A stretch of DNA of 64,000 bases from assembly GCF_000787575.1 (NCBI RefSeq), contig NW_012236513.1, positions 372,001 through 436,000 of the forward strand. The letters run 5' to 3'. The first letter of the stretch is position 1; the number at the start of each line of letters is the position of its first letter. The translations under genes were made by a program, and so were the position numbers. Shown here piece by piece: positions 35,678 to 47,530 of this stretch. The notes under the pieces were generated by a model. The model was given only the letters and a program-made list of their open reading frames with translations, made no database searches and was not told where the DNA came from. The DNA comes from Acytostelium subglobosum LB1 (taxonomy: Eukaryota; Evosea; Eumycetozoa; Acytosteliales; Acytosteliaceae).

Positions 35678-36088
35678 TTAAAGCTTTGATACAATGGGAA
35701 TGCTGACTTTCTCCAACTTCTCTTTACAAATGGTGATCTCCAGCACGCCGTCGTTCATTGACGCTTTGATCTTGCTTGGGTCGGTGCCGGGCGGCAGACG
35801 GTACGAACGGATGAACTTGCCGTAGGAAGACTCGATGCGATGGCACTTCTCCGACTCATCTTTCTTCAGGTATTTCTTCTCGCCGCTGACGATCAGTGTG
35901 GAGGCGTCCTTGGAGACGTCGATCGAGACGTTCTCCTTGTTGAGGCCTGGCAGCTCAAAGACCAGCACGATCGATGTGTCGTTCTCCTTGATGTCCACCA
36001 CTGGCTTCCAAATGCTGACTCTATTGGAGTTCTCAAACAACTTCCTCTGCAACTTCTTATTTGTATCTCTGCTTGGATGGTACTCCAT
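35678..36088 (-). CDS. Small heat shock protein (Hsp20/alpha-crystallin)
   Basis: A single exon of 136 residues. The alpha-crystallin domain covers about residues 27-120: WKPVVDIKENDTSIVLVFELPGLNKENVSIDV, then LIVSGEKKY, then the signature YGKFIRSYRLPPGTDPSKIKASMNDGVLEITICK with the DGVL core. The end, VSIPIVSKL, contains the I-x-I tail motif (IPI) that locks dimers into oligomers. The N-terminal arm is short and hydrophilic, so assemblies may be small. It should act as an ATP-independent holdase in the cytosol. The layout resembles plant and bacterial class sHsps; D. discoideum has a family of such genes. I looked for tandem nGAAn heat-shock elements upstream and did not find a clear run. 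Confidence 0.92.
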   Translation of the reverse strand: MEYHPSRDTNKKLQRKLFENSNRVSIWKPVVDIKENDTSIVLVFELPGLNKENVSIDVSKDASTLIVSGEKKYLKKDESEKCHRIESSYGKFIRSYRLPPGTDPSKIKASMNDGVLEITICKEKLEKVSIPIVSKL

Positions 36089-37118
36089 CTTATTCTTTCC
36101 ACTCGCTATTGGTTGAATAACCTGTTGTTCTTTAAACTTTTGTAGTTGTAATTGTAGTAGAGGATGTTAGTGTAAATGATCAATGATGATGAAACATCTT
36201 TGTTATGATTGATTTGATTGATTGAACCTTCACCCACAAAGGGGTGTGTGTGATGGGCAGTGATTGAGGGAGTGATTGGTTGATTGATTGAGTGGTTTGA
36301 TTGATGAGATTATGTGGTGTGGTGTTGTTACAAAAGAGTGATCGATCTACACCATAAGCGACCAAGCTCCTTGAGACACATCAACTCAATCGTCTACTTT
36401 GTCTGTCTATGTCTGTCTGTGAATGAATGAATGAATGAATGAATGAATGAGTGTGGATGTTTATTCAACATACTTCCATTGCGTCTGTGTAAGTAATAAG
36501 TAATAATAATAGAGATAGATAACTATTTTACTAAAGTCAGATATATATATTTATTACCAACATCAACAACAATCAACAAGAAGAGGAGATAGTTTGAGAT
36601 GGATAGATGGTTAGACAAAGAAGTTGAAGTCTGGTTCCCGTTGAAGGTTTGTGTCCAGATGCACCGCCAAATTGAAATTGAAATCTTCGCAGATGGGCAA
36701 TTTTGATCACAATTTTTATTCATTTTTATAATAGGTTGGAGGCCGTCCTGGTCCTTGAGAAGCAGACTCTCCCCCTAAACAATGGTGCCAGGTCACACAC
36801 CCACCTGGACCCAAATGCCGATGTCTACCCGAGTATGGGCATGAATTGCAAAAAAGATTGGGAACGCGTGTGCCCCAAGACCAAGGCCTGCCCCACACAC
36901 TAACGACAGATCAATGGAAATTTCCAGCCGATTAGGTAAGTGAACAATGTCCATTCGTCGACACACGCGATTAATTACTAAATACGACATTCTTGTTGTA
37001 GATTCAGATACTTCTATTCTCACACATACATACAGGTATTAATATTATTATATTCTTTAATCACGTGGATTGAATGATTTATAGAAAGAATGAAATGATC
37101 ATTGGTTGACATACAACG
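36089..37118. other. Intergenic region with a GC-rich segment
   Basis: The spacer between the sHsp start and the FG-GAP gene 3' end. It holds GATT/ATTG and GAAT runs at 36200-36460 and a TATC-like AT-rich part at 36500-36600. From about 36735 to 36900 comes an unusual GC-rich segment listed separately. A CACCCACAAAGGGGTGTG inverted repeat lies near 36232. No coding frame is supported. Confidence 0.45.
36738..36893 (+). ncRNA. Candidate structured non-coding RNA (GC-rich, paired ends)
   Basis: The ends of this segment are complementary: the 5' arm (36738-36757, GGAGGCCGTCCTGGTCCTTG) can pair with the 3' arm (36872-36892, ending AAGACCAAGGCCTGCC), forming AGGCC and TGGTC/GACCA helices around a small bulge. 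Inside is a 6-bp hairpin with CCAGGT and ACCTGG arms (36789-36807). It is abruptly GC-rich in AT-rich surroundings and has no coding bias. Strand is not settled; plus is a guess. I could not match it to SRP, RNase P, snRNA or tRNA. It could equally be a remnant of a lost gene. Confidence 0.28.
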
Positions 37119-39516
37119 TCAACGATCCTGATCCTTCTTGTAATGACCACTCAAACGCGATGATATTGTGTTGCCACCACCAGAACTCTTTCCAAACAAC
37201 TTGCCAACAACTGCTGTACCTTGTGATGATGATGAAGTACTGCTACTACCAGTGTCTCTTGTCTTGAACACGATAAATAGGAAGGCCGAGGTGAACAAGA
37301 CACTAAAGTAGGTGAGCACGGTAGTCTGATGTCCATGCTCCATCAGATAGACATAGTATCCGTGCACGGTTGGCACGATGATATCGTTGTAGCCATCATT
37401 GTTCAAATCTCCAATCACTGGTGGTCCCATTGGTATGACGGATACCGCAGCCATGTCTGTACGCTCTGTTGACATTGGACTACTTGATCGCTTGCCACCT
37501 AGCTTCTCACTGATCATCACATCGCCCTGCTGCGTGAGAATCACCAAAGACTCGGCAACTGCCAAGATGTGAGTCTTGGCGCCATACGCATCGATCGAGA
37601 ATCCCTGTATCGAAGGGTGTGGATATGGCTGTCCACGCTTGCTCCATCTCGCATCAGTGTCACGCGCCCAGTTCTGGGCGCCGTTGAATCGTACGCTTGT
37701 GATCTTGCCCGAGCTGACCAGGAACACGATCTCTTTGGAGTTGGGTGTGGCTGGATGTGCGATAATCGCTGGCGCCACTGTTTGGATACCGTTGAGCGCG
37801 CCACCGGCATCGTTCGCACCGCCAGGGACACTGCGCCAGAAGAAGTAGTCAAAGTCTACGCCATTTTGATTGCATATTGATCGATTGAAGAGGTAGTCGC
37901 GTGGTGGCAGTCCGGTCATCGCCATACCCAGACATATCTCTGGTCTACGACTACGCGAGAACTGTGAGGCCCCAGGGAAGTCACCGGCCATCGCGTGCAC
38001 CTGGTCGACCATGCCGTCACCATTCAGGTCGGTGTAGACAATGTAGTGATCGCTGTTCTGGTAGTGATCCGTATTGTCCAGGATCATCTTGCACACGGTC
38101 CTGCCAGAGTGTATCTGTATCGCTTCCAATCCATTCTTGGTGTGAGCCACAATCACATTGGGCTCGACGACATGGTCCGCCTCTGCGTGTGGACTGAGAA
38201 TGGATGCGCCAACAATGTTGTCCAGATGTGAGGGATGCACGCCCACCACCTCGGTGTTCCACTCATCGTGCTCAGTATCGGCCGCGCCATGCTTGACGCT
38301 GGACGAGCCTTTTTCAAAGTGCCGCACGTCAAACTTGGTGTCAAAGTTGGACGACCATCTGTGTGGCATGGATGCCAGCATCGACTGTTTGTACACCTTC
38401 CAGTTGACCTCGCCCACATGATCCAACAATGAGAACAGGTGCTGTCTGTAACTATGTCGCTTCTCGTTCTTCTCATGTGCATGAGGGTTGTCAGGCATGA
38501 ATGATTCCTCTGTGTGCTTCCATCGCAGTTTGCCATCCAGTGCATTGAGTGCAAAGTATGAGAAGTGACTCTCGTCCTTGTGAGCGTCATCATCGCCATG
38601 ATCATTGGCCTTGTTGCCATGAGTGTGATCGTCGTCGTCGTCTGGCTCGCCCTCATCCAATGTATTCTCCTTTGCCATCGCCTTGTTTATGTCCAGTCCA
38701 ATCGCTGGTATCTCTGGTGATCGATGCATCTCATTTGGAATTGGTTCCAGGCGGCCTCCAATCACGACAACTCCTTGATCACCATTCTCAACGCCCATTG
38801 GTACGATGGCGATGGTCACCTCACTGTGAATGATTGAGTGAGTGAGCAAGTGAATGTATAAATGAATGAGTGAAATCGCGATACATACGAATGATAGTTA
38901 TTCTTTGGTATCTCACCAACAACATAGCTCTCCCAGAGAGGTCGCAATAGATGATCAAAGGCCAGGATGCCCCAGTCTTCAGTGACAACGACCACCATCT
39001 GAGTGGGCATCTGTCTATAGCCCTGTACGAGTGGTGTTGTGTATCCAACCTGAAGTGCCACTGGTCTGCGACCTGATGACACACCAACCTTTGACGCCAA
39101 TGAAACCTCACGTCTAATATCATTCTTTGCAATCTTTCTAAATGTACTACTCGTCTGTTGTGACTGCGTATCGCTCTGCTCACCATCCACAACAGGGTCC
39201 ACTATTCTAAGTTTCAAGTCATTGGTGACGTATATCATCTCTTTGAAGTATGAATGAGTGCGTCAGTGTCACTCACTCAATCAATCAATCAATCATTGAA
39301 TATCGATATATTACCATTCTTTCCATCACCATCAAGGTCTGTTATAATTGGATTTGGTAGTATCTCATTGATCTGAGGATAGTGAGAGTTGGAGTAGTGA
39401 TTGGTATCAATGGGGATGACCAGAGATGGTCTCAGACTGAGTGTCCTATTCGTGTATGTCTTCAACAACACAACCACCATACACAGCAACACCATCAAGG
39501 CATCTCTTCTTCTCAT
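37119..39516 (-). CDS. FG-GAP repeat single-pass membrane protein
   Basis: Three exons (39516-39315, 39240-38889, 38823-37119) sum to 2259 bases, 752 residues. The N-terminus ALMVLLCMVVVLLKTY is a signal peptide or signal anchor. A helix near residue 690 (YFSVLFTSAFLFIVFK) is the C-terminal span, leaving a short Ser-rich cytosolic tail. The large lumenal or extracellular part has beta-propeller repeats with calcium-type loops: DLDGDGKN, DLNGDGMVDQ and DLNNDGYNDI, plus a His/Asp-rich insert (DDDDDHTHGNKANDHGDDD, about residues 240-265) that may bind metal. The layout recalls plant DEX1 and related FG-GAP proteins; I infer cell-surface or ER/Golgi location. Exact function is unknown. Confidence 0.83.
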
Positions 39517-39525
39517 CTCTGTCTA

Positions 39526-39556
<31 letters not shown>

Positions 39557-39873
39557 GTACGTTTAATTAATTAAACAGATGAGTGATCTTCAAACATTCA
39601 TTTTGAATTGAATGATTCAAACCCATAAATTGAAAGTTAGGGTGATAATAAAAGCCCGGGCATAATTAATATGTGTAAAGAGAGTCGCTCGTGTGATTTC
39701 TTTTCATTTTTTAAACAATTTGATTTTAATTAAAGTTGAGTTTTTTTGAAGGAGGGAGACCCGAGTGAGCGCAATGTTGGATGTGATGCGTGCAATGTCG
39801 AAGACAACTAGACTCACAAGCATTACTTTTTTTCGACATTCATCATCATCAGAGAGAGGATAATCAGGCCACA
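39517..39873. promoter_or_regulatory. Divergent upstream region of the FG-GAP and L13a genes
   Basis: Contains a TA repeat (39535-39556), an ACCCATAA motif at 39621-39628 that fits the Dictyostelium DUSE consensus for small nuclear RNA promoters as I remember it, poly-T tracts (39708, 39738) and a TTTTTTTT tract just before the L13a start. No small RNA could be recognised downstream of the motif. Confidence 0.4.
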
Positions 39874-40963
39874 ATGTTCACAAAGGTAGATAACATTCCA
39901 TCATCGTCATGTCATGGAGCGATCAACAACAACAACATTAGTCAACCATTCAGTCAATAGCGATCATAACAGTTCAGTTAGTCAGTCAGTCATGACAGTC
40001 AGTCATTCGATATAATTGCGATCGCAACATTGACGTTGACTACAGAATAATAATAACAATATTATTATTGTTAATGTTATTATTTCGATCGAGGAGAGTG
40101 GAAGTGACGTTCAGAACAGACGCATCATAATATTTTATCAAGACTTGAAACACACATACTCATAGACTCGCGATATAACAATGAATGAATGAGCGAATTG
40201 ACTGTGCGAAATGTTGAGCGATTGAATGTGGCGATGTGACCCAGTATCATCATTCTTGAAACATATTCTAATTCATCATACCAACCAAACCAACAGACTG
40301 TTATTGTTGATGCTAAGGGACACCTTTTGGGTCGTCTTGCTTCCAAGGTTGCCAAGGAGCTCTTGTGCGGACAGAAGGTCGTCGTTGTCCGTTGTGAGGA
40401 GCTCATTGTTTCCGGTCCATGTAAGTACACACAACTACACAGCATCATCATCATCCAGAAACACCGACAACAGGCACAGGATCATGATGCAACACACGAC
40501 ACAAGTTGCTAACGAATGAACGCAACCAATCAATATAGTGTACCGTAACAAGTTGAAGTGGTCTTCATTCATGAACCTCACTGCCAACACCAACCACGCC
40601 CGTGGCCACCGTCACAACCGTTCGCCATCCAAGATCTTCTGGCGTGCCGTCCGTGGTATGCTTCCACACAGAACCCCACGCGGAATGCTCGCTCTCCACA
40701 GAATGAAGATGTTCGAGGGATGCCCCGCCCCATACGACAGACTCAAGAAGATGGTTGTGCCAGAGGCCCTCCACATCGTCAAGATGAACCCAGCCCGCAA
40801 GGTCACCGTCCTCGGTCAACTGGCCTCCCAGTGTGGCTGGAAGTACAGAGACGTCGTTGCCAAGCTCGAGGCCACCCGCAAGCAGAAGACTGTTGCTCAC
40901 TACCGCAAGACTGCTCTCCTCAAGCTCTACAAGTCCAAGGCCCAAAAGATCGTCAAGGCTTAA
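39874..40963 (+). CDS. rpl13a: 60S ribosomal protein uL13 (L13a)
   Basis: Three exons (39874-39885, 40297-40420, 40539-40963) sum to 561 bases, 186 residues. The first exon is just ATG TTC ACA AAG, and the first intron is 411 bases, long for this window; ribosomal protein genes often carry such an early intron. The rest is a clear uL13: [74 protein letters not shown], and a basic tail. It is part of the large ribosomal subunit near the exit side of the central region. Codon use is strongly biased to C-ending codons, as in highly expressed genes. AATAAA occurs about 25 bases after the stop. I looked for a C/D-box snoRNA in intron 1 and saw none. Confidence 0.95.
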
Positions 40964-42664
40964 ATTAGCCCTGCTGGTCCACAGATCTTAATAAATGTAG
41001 CCAACAACCATCCTCTATATACCCAATCAATCAATTCCCCAGTTGTCTCTAGTCCTTGTCCAGTTGTCTTGTCCAGTTATACATGTATACTCATCAATCA
41101 ATCAATCATTCAAACTCGGGTTGGGTTAGGTGTCGGGTCGATCATGTGTCACATGATCTGGTCATCTTGCGTGGACACACATCAGATGTATCCAATGGAT
41201 ATCGATGGATTGATAAGTGTCAACTAATGTCAATCAATCAATCAATCGTTTAAAGAGTGTTAATAGAATGAATAGATGGATCAAGCAGATTGTAATGGCT
41301 TGGTGCACGACTGGTGAGTGATGGGAGAGAATATGGCAGAGACATGTTGGTGGACACATCACATTATATAATCATATCATATCACATAAAGATAAGATGC
41401 TTTGAGATATTCATTCAATTGTATCACATGTCTCTACACATAATTTGACACACACTTGGATGATCACACCCACAACGTGATCGATCACACACTGTTTGAT
41501 CAGAGAATAACACAATCACACACATTTATACACACTAACTAATACATCAGCTGATCAACTTGATCAACTTCGACCTCCAACACCCTACCAACCTCTATTA
41601 TGTGATAATAGTGTTGGTCAAACGTTTCAGATGGATATGCTGGATGGATGATGTTGGCTGGCTTCTGATCATGATCATGATCACTTGGATGATTGATTGA
41701 ATGAATGGATGATGGTTGTTTAGCTCATCATCCACTTCTAATGTCTAAATGAATGAATGGATGGACACACTCACTCTCACACACTAATCAATCAATCAAT
41801 ATGCATCCGGCTGGACTACAATCGTAACTAAGTTGTCGTTATTGCTTTAAAGGAGGAGGAGGAGACTGAGGTGAGTTGGCGTGTCACTCACTCACACACA
41901 CTTACACCTGTCATCATCAACTACTTATATATCCTCTACTTCAGCAATACACATGTATAATAATATAATATATAAATATATATAACTAACCCATCCATCC
42001 ACTCACCCACCCTTTGTCCTACTGTCTGCTGACCAAGCATCATTCATCATATCAATATACTTATCCAAGTCACATACTGCATGTGGCAATATTAGTACTA
42101 CATACTCGGGTCACACTCATTCAATCAATCAATTAACTCAATCACTCTATCACACAGATATTGATCATCACGACCATCCATCAATCCATCCATCCAACAC
42201 AAGGGCACCCTCTCGCCAATCTCTATATCTAACATTTTGTAACCATACATCATCAACATAATCCATCCACCTCTACTACTTAAAATCACACCTGGAAATC
42301 ATTAGTCAGTCAGACTTGACTCTCTAGCTTGTCTGTCGCCAGACACCATCACCACCAGTCCCATCTGTCCATCCTGCCATCCAAGTGACACTGCATGCAT
42401 GCGGACTCTCCCACTCCCCCTCCACCTCCATCACCCACTCAGACATACCATCAATCAATCAATCAATCAATCAATCAGGACATTAAATCATAATCATCAT
42501 CCCCACTGAATCATTAAGATTCAATTCATACATTCATCCATCCATCCATCATTCAATCATTCTTCAATCAATCAGTGAGCTAATCAGGATCCAAGGACAG
42601 TCGAGTTAGTTTATAGACTATGCGCTTAGGACCATAGTCTGATCAATTATCAAGTCTGCCTACC
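40964..42664. other. Intergenic spacer, 1.7 kb
   Basis: A long AT-rich and CA/CAAT-rich region between two plus-strand genes. It holds CAAT runs at 41095, 41235, 41790, 42120, 42460 and 42570, a run of CATC-rich sequence at 42165-42440, and an 8-bp perfect inverted repeat at 42615-42640. No open frame has coding bias. A GGAGGAGGAGG run lies at 41852-41862. Confidence 0.45.
42615..42640. repeat. 8-bp inverted repeat upstream of the flippase start
   Basis: AGACTATG and CATAGTCT flank a 10-base loop about 25 bases before the first predicted start codon of the flippase gene. It could be a hairpin in the 5' leader or a protein-binding site. Confidence 0.5.
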
Positions 42665-45600
42665 ATGAAGTTCATGTCCAAATCACATAACCAAGATGTA
42701 AGACATCCATTCCATTCAATTCCATTCAATTCCAGGTCCTTCCACTCACACAACCTACCCTCACTCAATCAAACATGGAACAGCCTAGCAATTGCTATAC
42801 ATTGTTCATCAATGATGCTCGAGCGACCTTTACACAGGGCCGCAAGTTCCCAAATAATTATATCAGGACGACCAAGTATACACTGATCACATTCATCCCC
42901 AAGAACCTGTTTGAGCAGTTCAGAAGACTCTCCAACTTTTATTTCCTTTGTGTTCTTGTCATCCAACTGGTGCCACAAGTATCTCCACTCCTGCCCCTAA
43001 CAAGTATCCTACCACTTGCATTTGTACTATTAATTACCGCCATCAAAGAAGCCTTGGAAGATTATGTAAGTTGAATATTGGTGTTGCCACATCTTTCCGT
43101 GTTTCCGCACGCGCCACACTAAGTGTTTCCGTGCGAAACACACGGAAACACATCCAACTTCCGAACCAATTCACTCATTATCATTCATTCATTCAATAAT
43201 TCTCAGTCAAGGTACCAATCAGACAAGAAGAGTAATAGAGAGGTATATAATATCGTAAAGGATGGTGACTTGGTACCAGTGTACAGTCAAGACTTGAGGG
43301 TGGGAGACATCGTCAAGATCTCGAACGGCCAACGATTCCCCGCCGATCTCGTATTGCTCAGTGCAACGAATGACGAGGGCATCTGCTATGTGGAGACATC
43401 CAACTTGGACGGTGAGACCAACCTCAAGGTGAGGAAGTCGATCCCCGACACGCACACACACCAGACGCTCGAGCAGATCTCCTCGATTCGCGGCAGCATC
43501 GTCTACGAGACGCCCAACGAGCGACTGTACCGTTTCAATGGCCGTCTGGTGCTGCAACCAAGCGAGGGCGTTGTGCACTCGCTCAACCACACTATGTTCC
43601 TGCAGCGTGGCTCGCAGCTGCGTAACACCAAGCACGTGTTTGGCATCATCGTGTACACAGGAGTCGACACCAAGCTCTACCTGAACCAGCAGCCGCCTCC
43701 CTCCAAGTTCTCGACAGTCGAGAAGTTCATGAACAGACTGATCCTCTACGTGTTCATCTTCCAGATCTGTATCTGTCTGATCTGTTCAGTGGCCAGCAGC
43801 TTCTACGAGGAGACCGTCGGTCTGCTGCTGCCCTACCTTGGCGAGAACCCGCTGCCCGTCGCCACATATGGTGTCCGTAACTTCTTCACCTACTTCATTC
43901 TGTTCAACACGATGATCCCCATCTCGCTGTGGGTCACGCTCGAGGTCGTCAAGATGGGCCAGGCCAAGTTCATGGAGTGGGACCATCACATGCGCGCCAA
44001 GGTCGACCGCAAGGACATCACAGAGAGCCACTGCAAGGCCAAGACGTCCAACCTCAATGAGGACCTGGGTCGCATCGAACACATCTTCTCGGACAAGACT
44101 GGTACGCTCACAGAGAACGTTATGAACTTCTGCAAGTGCTCGATCGGACATGATATCTACGACGAGAAGGAGACACCAGGCGGCCTGTTTGGCGCCATGG
44201 ACATGCGTGGCACAGGTGGCGCCAAGGCCGCACGTGTGCAGTCATTCCTGCGCATCATCGCACTTTGCCACACAGTCATCCCCGAGATTGACGAGAACAC
44301 AGGCGAGATCATCTACCAGGCCCAGTCCCCAGATGAGCTGGCCCTTGTCCACACGGCCAAGGCCAACGGCCACGTGTTCCTCTCAAGAAAGACCGATGAG
44401 ATGATCGTCAAGGAGAACGGACAGGAGACTCGCTACGCCCTTTTGGCCACGCTCGAGTTCTCATCGTCCCGTCGTCGTATGTCGGTGATCGTGCGCACAC
44501 CCGAGGGCACCATCAAGTTGCTATGCAAGGGTGCCGACATGGCCATCTCGTGCAGACTAAACACCCGCGACAGCCGCAACAACCACCGTGACGAGACCAT
44601 GGACTACCTGAGGACTTTCTCACGTGAGGGATTCCGTACGTTGATGCTGGCAGAGCGCGAGCTGACCGAGATGGAGTTCAACGAGTGGCGCGAGTCCTTC
44701 CTTCAGGCCAACACAGCCATTGACAACCGTGAAGAGCGTGTCGAGTCGGTGTGCGAGCTGATCGAGAAGGACATGACCCTGGTTGGCACGACGGCCATTG
44801 AGGACAAGCTACAGCACCACGTTCCCGAGACCATCAACTACCTGCTCGAGGCCGGCCTGCACATCTGGGTTCTAACAGGCGACAAGCAAGAGACCGCCGT
44901 CAACATTGGTTACTCCTGCAAGTTGTTCGACCCAGCAATGGAGCTGATCTTCATCAACACTGAGACATCTGAGGAGTGTGGCCAGATCCTTGACCGTTAC
45001 ATTGCGCTGCTCCCACCCGAGGTTGAGGAAGACACGGGTGTTATTACCGCTGCTTCGTCCGGTGTGCTGGCCCCCGAGCTCGTGATTCCCCAGCTCTCCA
45101 CAGACTATGGCATGGTTATCGATGGACACACTCTGGCCTTTGCCTTGCACGACCACCGCGACAAGTTCCTGCGACTGGGTCGTGCATGCAAGTCAGTGAT
45201 CTGTTGCCGTGTGACCCCGCTCCAGAAGGCTCTGGTGGTACGTGTCGTCAAGCAGGCTGAGCGCAAGGTGTCGCTGGCCATTGGTGATGGTGCCAACGAT
45301 GTGTCGATGATCCAAGAGGCGCACGTCGGTGTCGGTATCTTTGGTATGGAGGGTACACAGGCTGCTCGCGCGTCCGACTATGCCATCCATCAATTCTCGC
45401 ATCTCAAACGTCTACTCTGTGTCCATGGCCGTTACTCATACATCCGTGTGTCGGGTCTGCTCCAGTACTCATTCTACAAGAACATGTGCTTCACGCTCTG
45501 CCTGTTCTGGTTCTCGTTCTCCGACCTGTTCTCGGGCCAGACTCTGTTCGACTCGTGGATCATCACATTCTTCAACATCCTGTTCACATCGGTGCCACCA

Positions 45601-46368
45601 TTTGTCTACGGCCTGATGGAGAAGGACATTGACGAGGCGTCCATCATGGAGAACCCGCATCTCTATCGCCAGTTGCAGCACTCCAACGTGCTGACCAAGA
45701 AGACGTTCCTCGTCTGGAACATCGCAGCTCTTTGGCACTCGCTTACCATCTACTTTGGCGTGCGTCTGTTGTTTGCCAATGAGATCATGGGACCAGGCGG
45801 CATGACCTCAGGCATCTGGTCGTACGGCACTCTCATCTCCACCATCGCCATCCTTGTCGTAAACTTCAAGATTGCCCTCGAGACCAAGTCCTGGACAATC
45901 TTTAGCATCGGATCAATCCTGCTCTCATTCCTTGCCTTCTTCATCATGCTTATCCTCTACGCCATGTTCCTTCCACTCAACTCTAACATGTTTGATGTGT
46001 TCAGTAAGTACCCACATGGGCATCATCCACCACATGGAACTATTCCACTCACTCAATCAATCAATCAAACTTAGGTGTACAACTCAAGACTCTCACATAT
46101 CATCTATGTGTCATTATCCTTGTGATTATCTCACTCATTCCAGACTTTATCATCAAGTAGTATGTATACTCTCTTAATTTGGCCACACATGATCACTCAC
46201 TTACTCAATCAAATCTACAGTTACTCGTTGCAATATTATCCAGAGGATGTACAGATACTTAGAGAGAAGAGATGTCTTAAGAACAAAGAGATACAAATGA
46301 AGGAGATGAGCAATGATGGAGGCAAGGGCCATCACCACAACCAACGAAGACCAACAACCACTGTATAA
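42665..46368 (+). CDS. P4-type ATPase (phospholipid flippase)
   Basis: Exons 42665-42697, 42736-43065, 43207-46003, 46075-46159 and 46221-46368 sum to 3393 bases, 1130 residues. The first exon and its 38-base intron are uncertain; the start could be the ATG at 42775. P4 hallmarks: [19 protein letters not shown], the [11 protein letters not shown] replacement for the PEGL of other P-type ATPases, [13 protein letters not shown] (phosphorylated Asp), [12 protein letters not shown] for the actuator DGET loop, [15 protein letters not shown], and [16 protein letters not shown]. Ten hydrophobic spans can be placed, with four before the phosphorylation site. It moves aminophospholipids to the cytosolic leaflet at plasma membrane, Golgi or endosomes, with a CDC50 partner. 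The C-terminal tail is short and His/Gln-rich. Which class (ATP8A/Drs2-like or other) I do not decide. Confidence 0.93.
43123..43151. repeat. 11-bp perfect inverted repeat within an intron
   Basis: GTGTTTCCGTG (43123-43133) and CACGGAAACAC (43141-43151) are exact reverse complements around a 7-base loop, inside the second intron of the flippase gene. A third, partial copy of TTTCCGTGTTTCCG lies just upstream at 43094. It lies 55 bases before the acceptor. Confidence 0.7.
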
Positions 46369-47530
46369 TAGGACCCATTCATACATACTACTAATAGTAG
46401 CACTAATCCGATCGGATATATAATAACAATAACAACCAATAACAATCCATATTCACTCATTCACTCATTCATTCATGCTTTCAATTCATTGCCAATCCGC
46501 TCCATCTCTCATTCCAATCACACACACGCTCACCCAAGTGTGTTGTGGAAGTTGGGGCGACACCGCCCATCAATCAATCAATCAATCAATCAAGCACGTG
46601 CACACACACATACAACCAACAACATAAATGTTTGGTCATTGCTCACAACAAGTCCAATCTTATTATTATGACTGACTACCAACTCTCCGCTCAATCAGAT
46701 TGGATACTGCTGCCACTCACTACCTCATCCACTCATTCACGCGCTATCTCTCTTACGGCCAACAAGCCCAAACACACATTTGACTACAGCTGATGATTGG
46801 CGAGACGTCGCTGCTAACGTCCATCAATCAATCAAATTGTAAATTGGTCAAGAGACCTCATGCCCGCGACCACCACACCAACTTCACGCGTTGCGATTTA
46901 TCTTGCTTGAATCATGAGCTCATCATTCTCTATTGCTCCCCATTACCTGAACTCGTCTTACCCATTATGTAATGTATTGTATTTCTTGTGGCCAGAGGAG
47001 TGGTTAGCTGTCGACTCCATTGCTACTCACTCACTAACTCACGCACATAACATACTTACTTATTTATGTAGCTCATTCATTCTTACTTACTTACTTTTAA
47101 GGACCTATCCGTGACATGGACCAATCCAAAGTAGTGGACGCCCACCACCCGTCCTTTGAGCAAGCGATCATGTTATTGTTGTTGCCACCTCCTATCATAA
47201 CCACACGCGCACCTCTCACCTAAGTTGGTACTTGGTTAGTTACCCTACTTTAGTACCACCGCTATGGCCTTACAGGGGGGTCGGAGTGATGATGGGTCGG
47301 AGAGAGACTCTTGGCAATGATCAATCAAGATGTTTGTTAGTTTTTGATGATCAGGTCAGGTCTGGTTTGGTCAGGTCACATGGTCCATCCATTATCTATC
47401 CCATCTCCCATCACTCATAAATCATCAATGGTATTTCCATCAGGTACCTTCCTTCGTTGATCATTCCTTCATTATTATTATTATTCATTATTATTATTTA
47501 TTATTATTATTATTATTATAACAAACAAAT
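46369..47530. other. Intergenic spacer, no gene seen
   Basis: Contains CACA and CAAT runs (46560-46600), CTTACTTACTTACTT at 47075, a GC-rich patch near 47130-47290 and an AT-rich ATT trinucleotide run at 47470-47520 just before the P450 start. No open frame resembles a known protein. Confidence 0.45.

Noticed and set aside
36703-36903. Short plus-strand frame of 66 residues over the GC-rich segment
   Set aside because: The frame has no conserved domain, and complementary ends are better explained by RNA structure or chance.
39886-40296. snoRNA in the first L13a intron, by analogy with animals
   Set aside because: I saw no convincing C box (RTGATGA) with a D box at the right distance.
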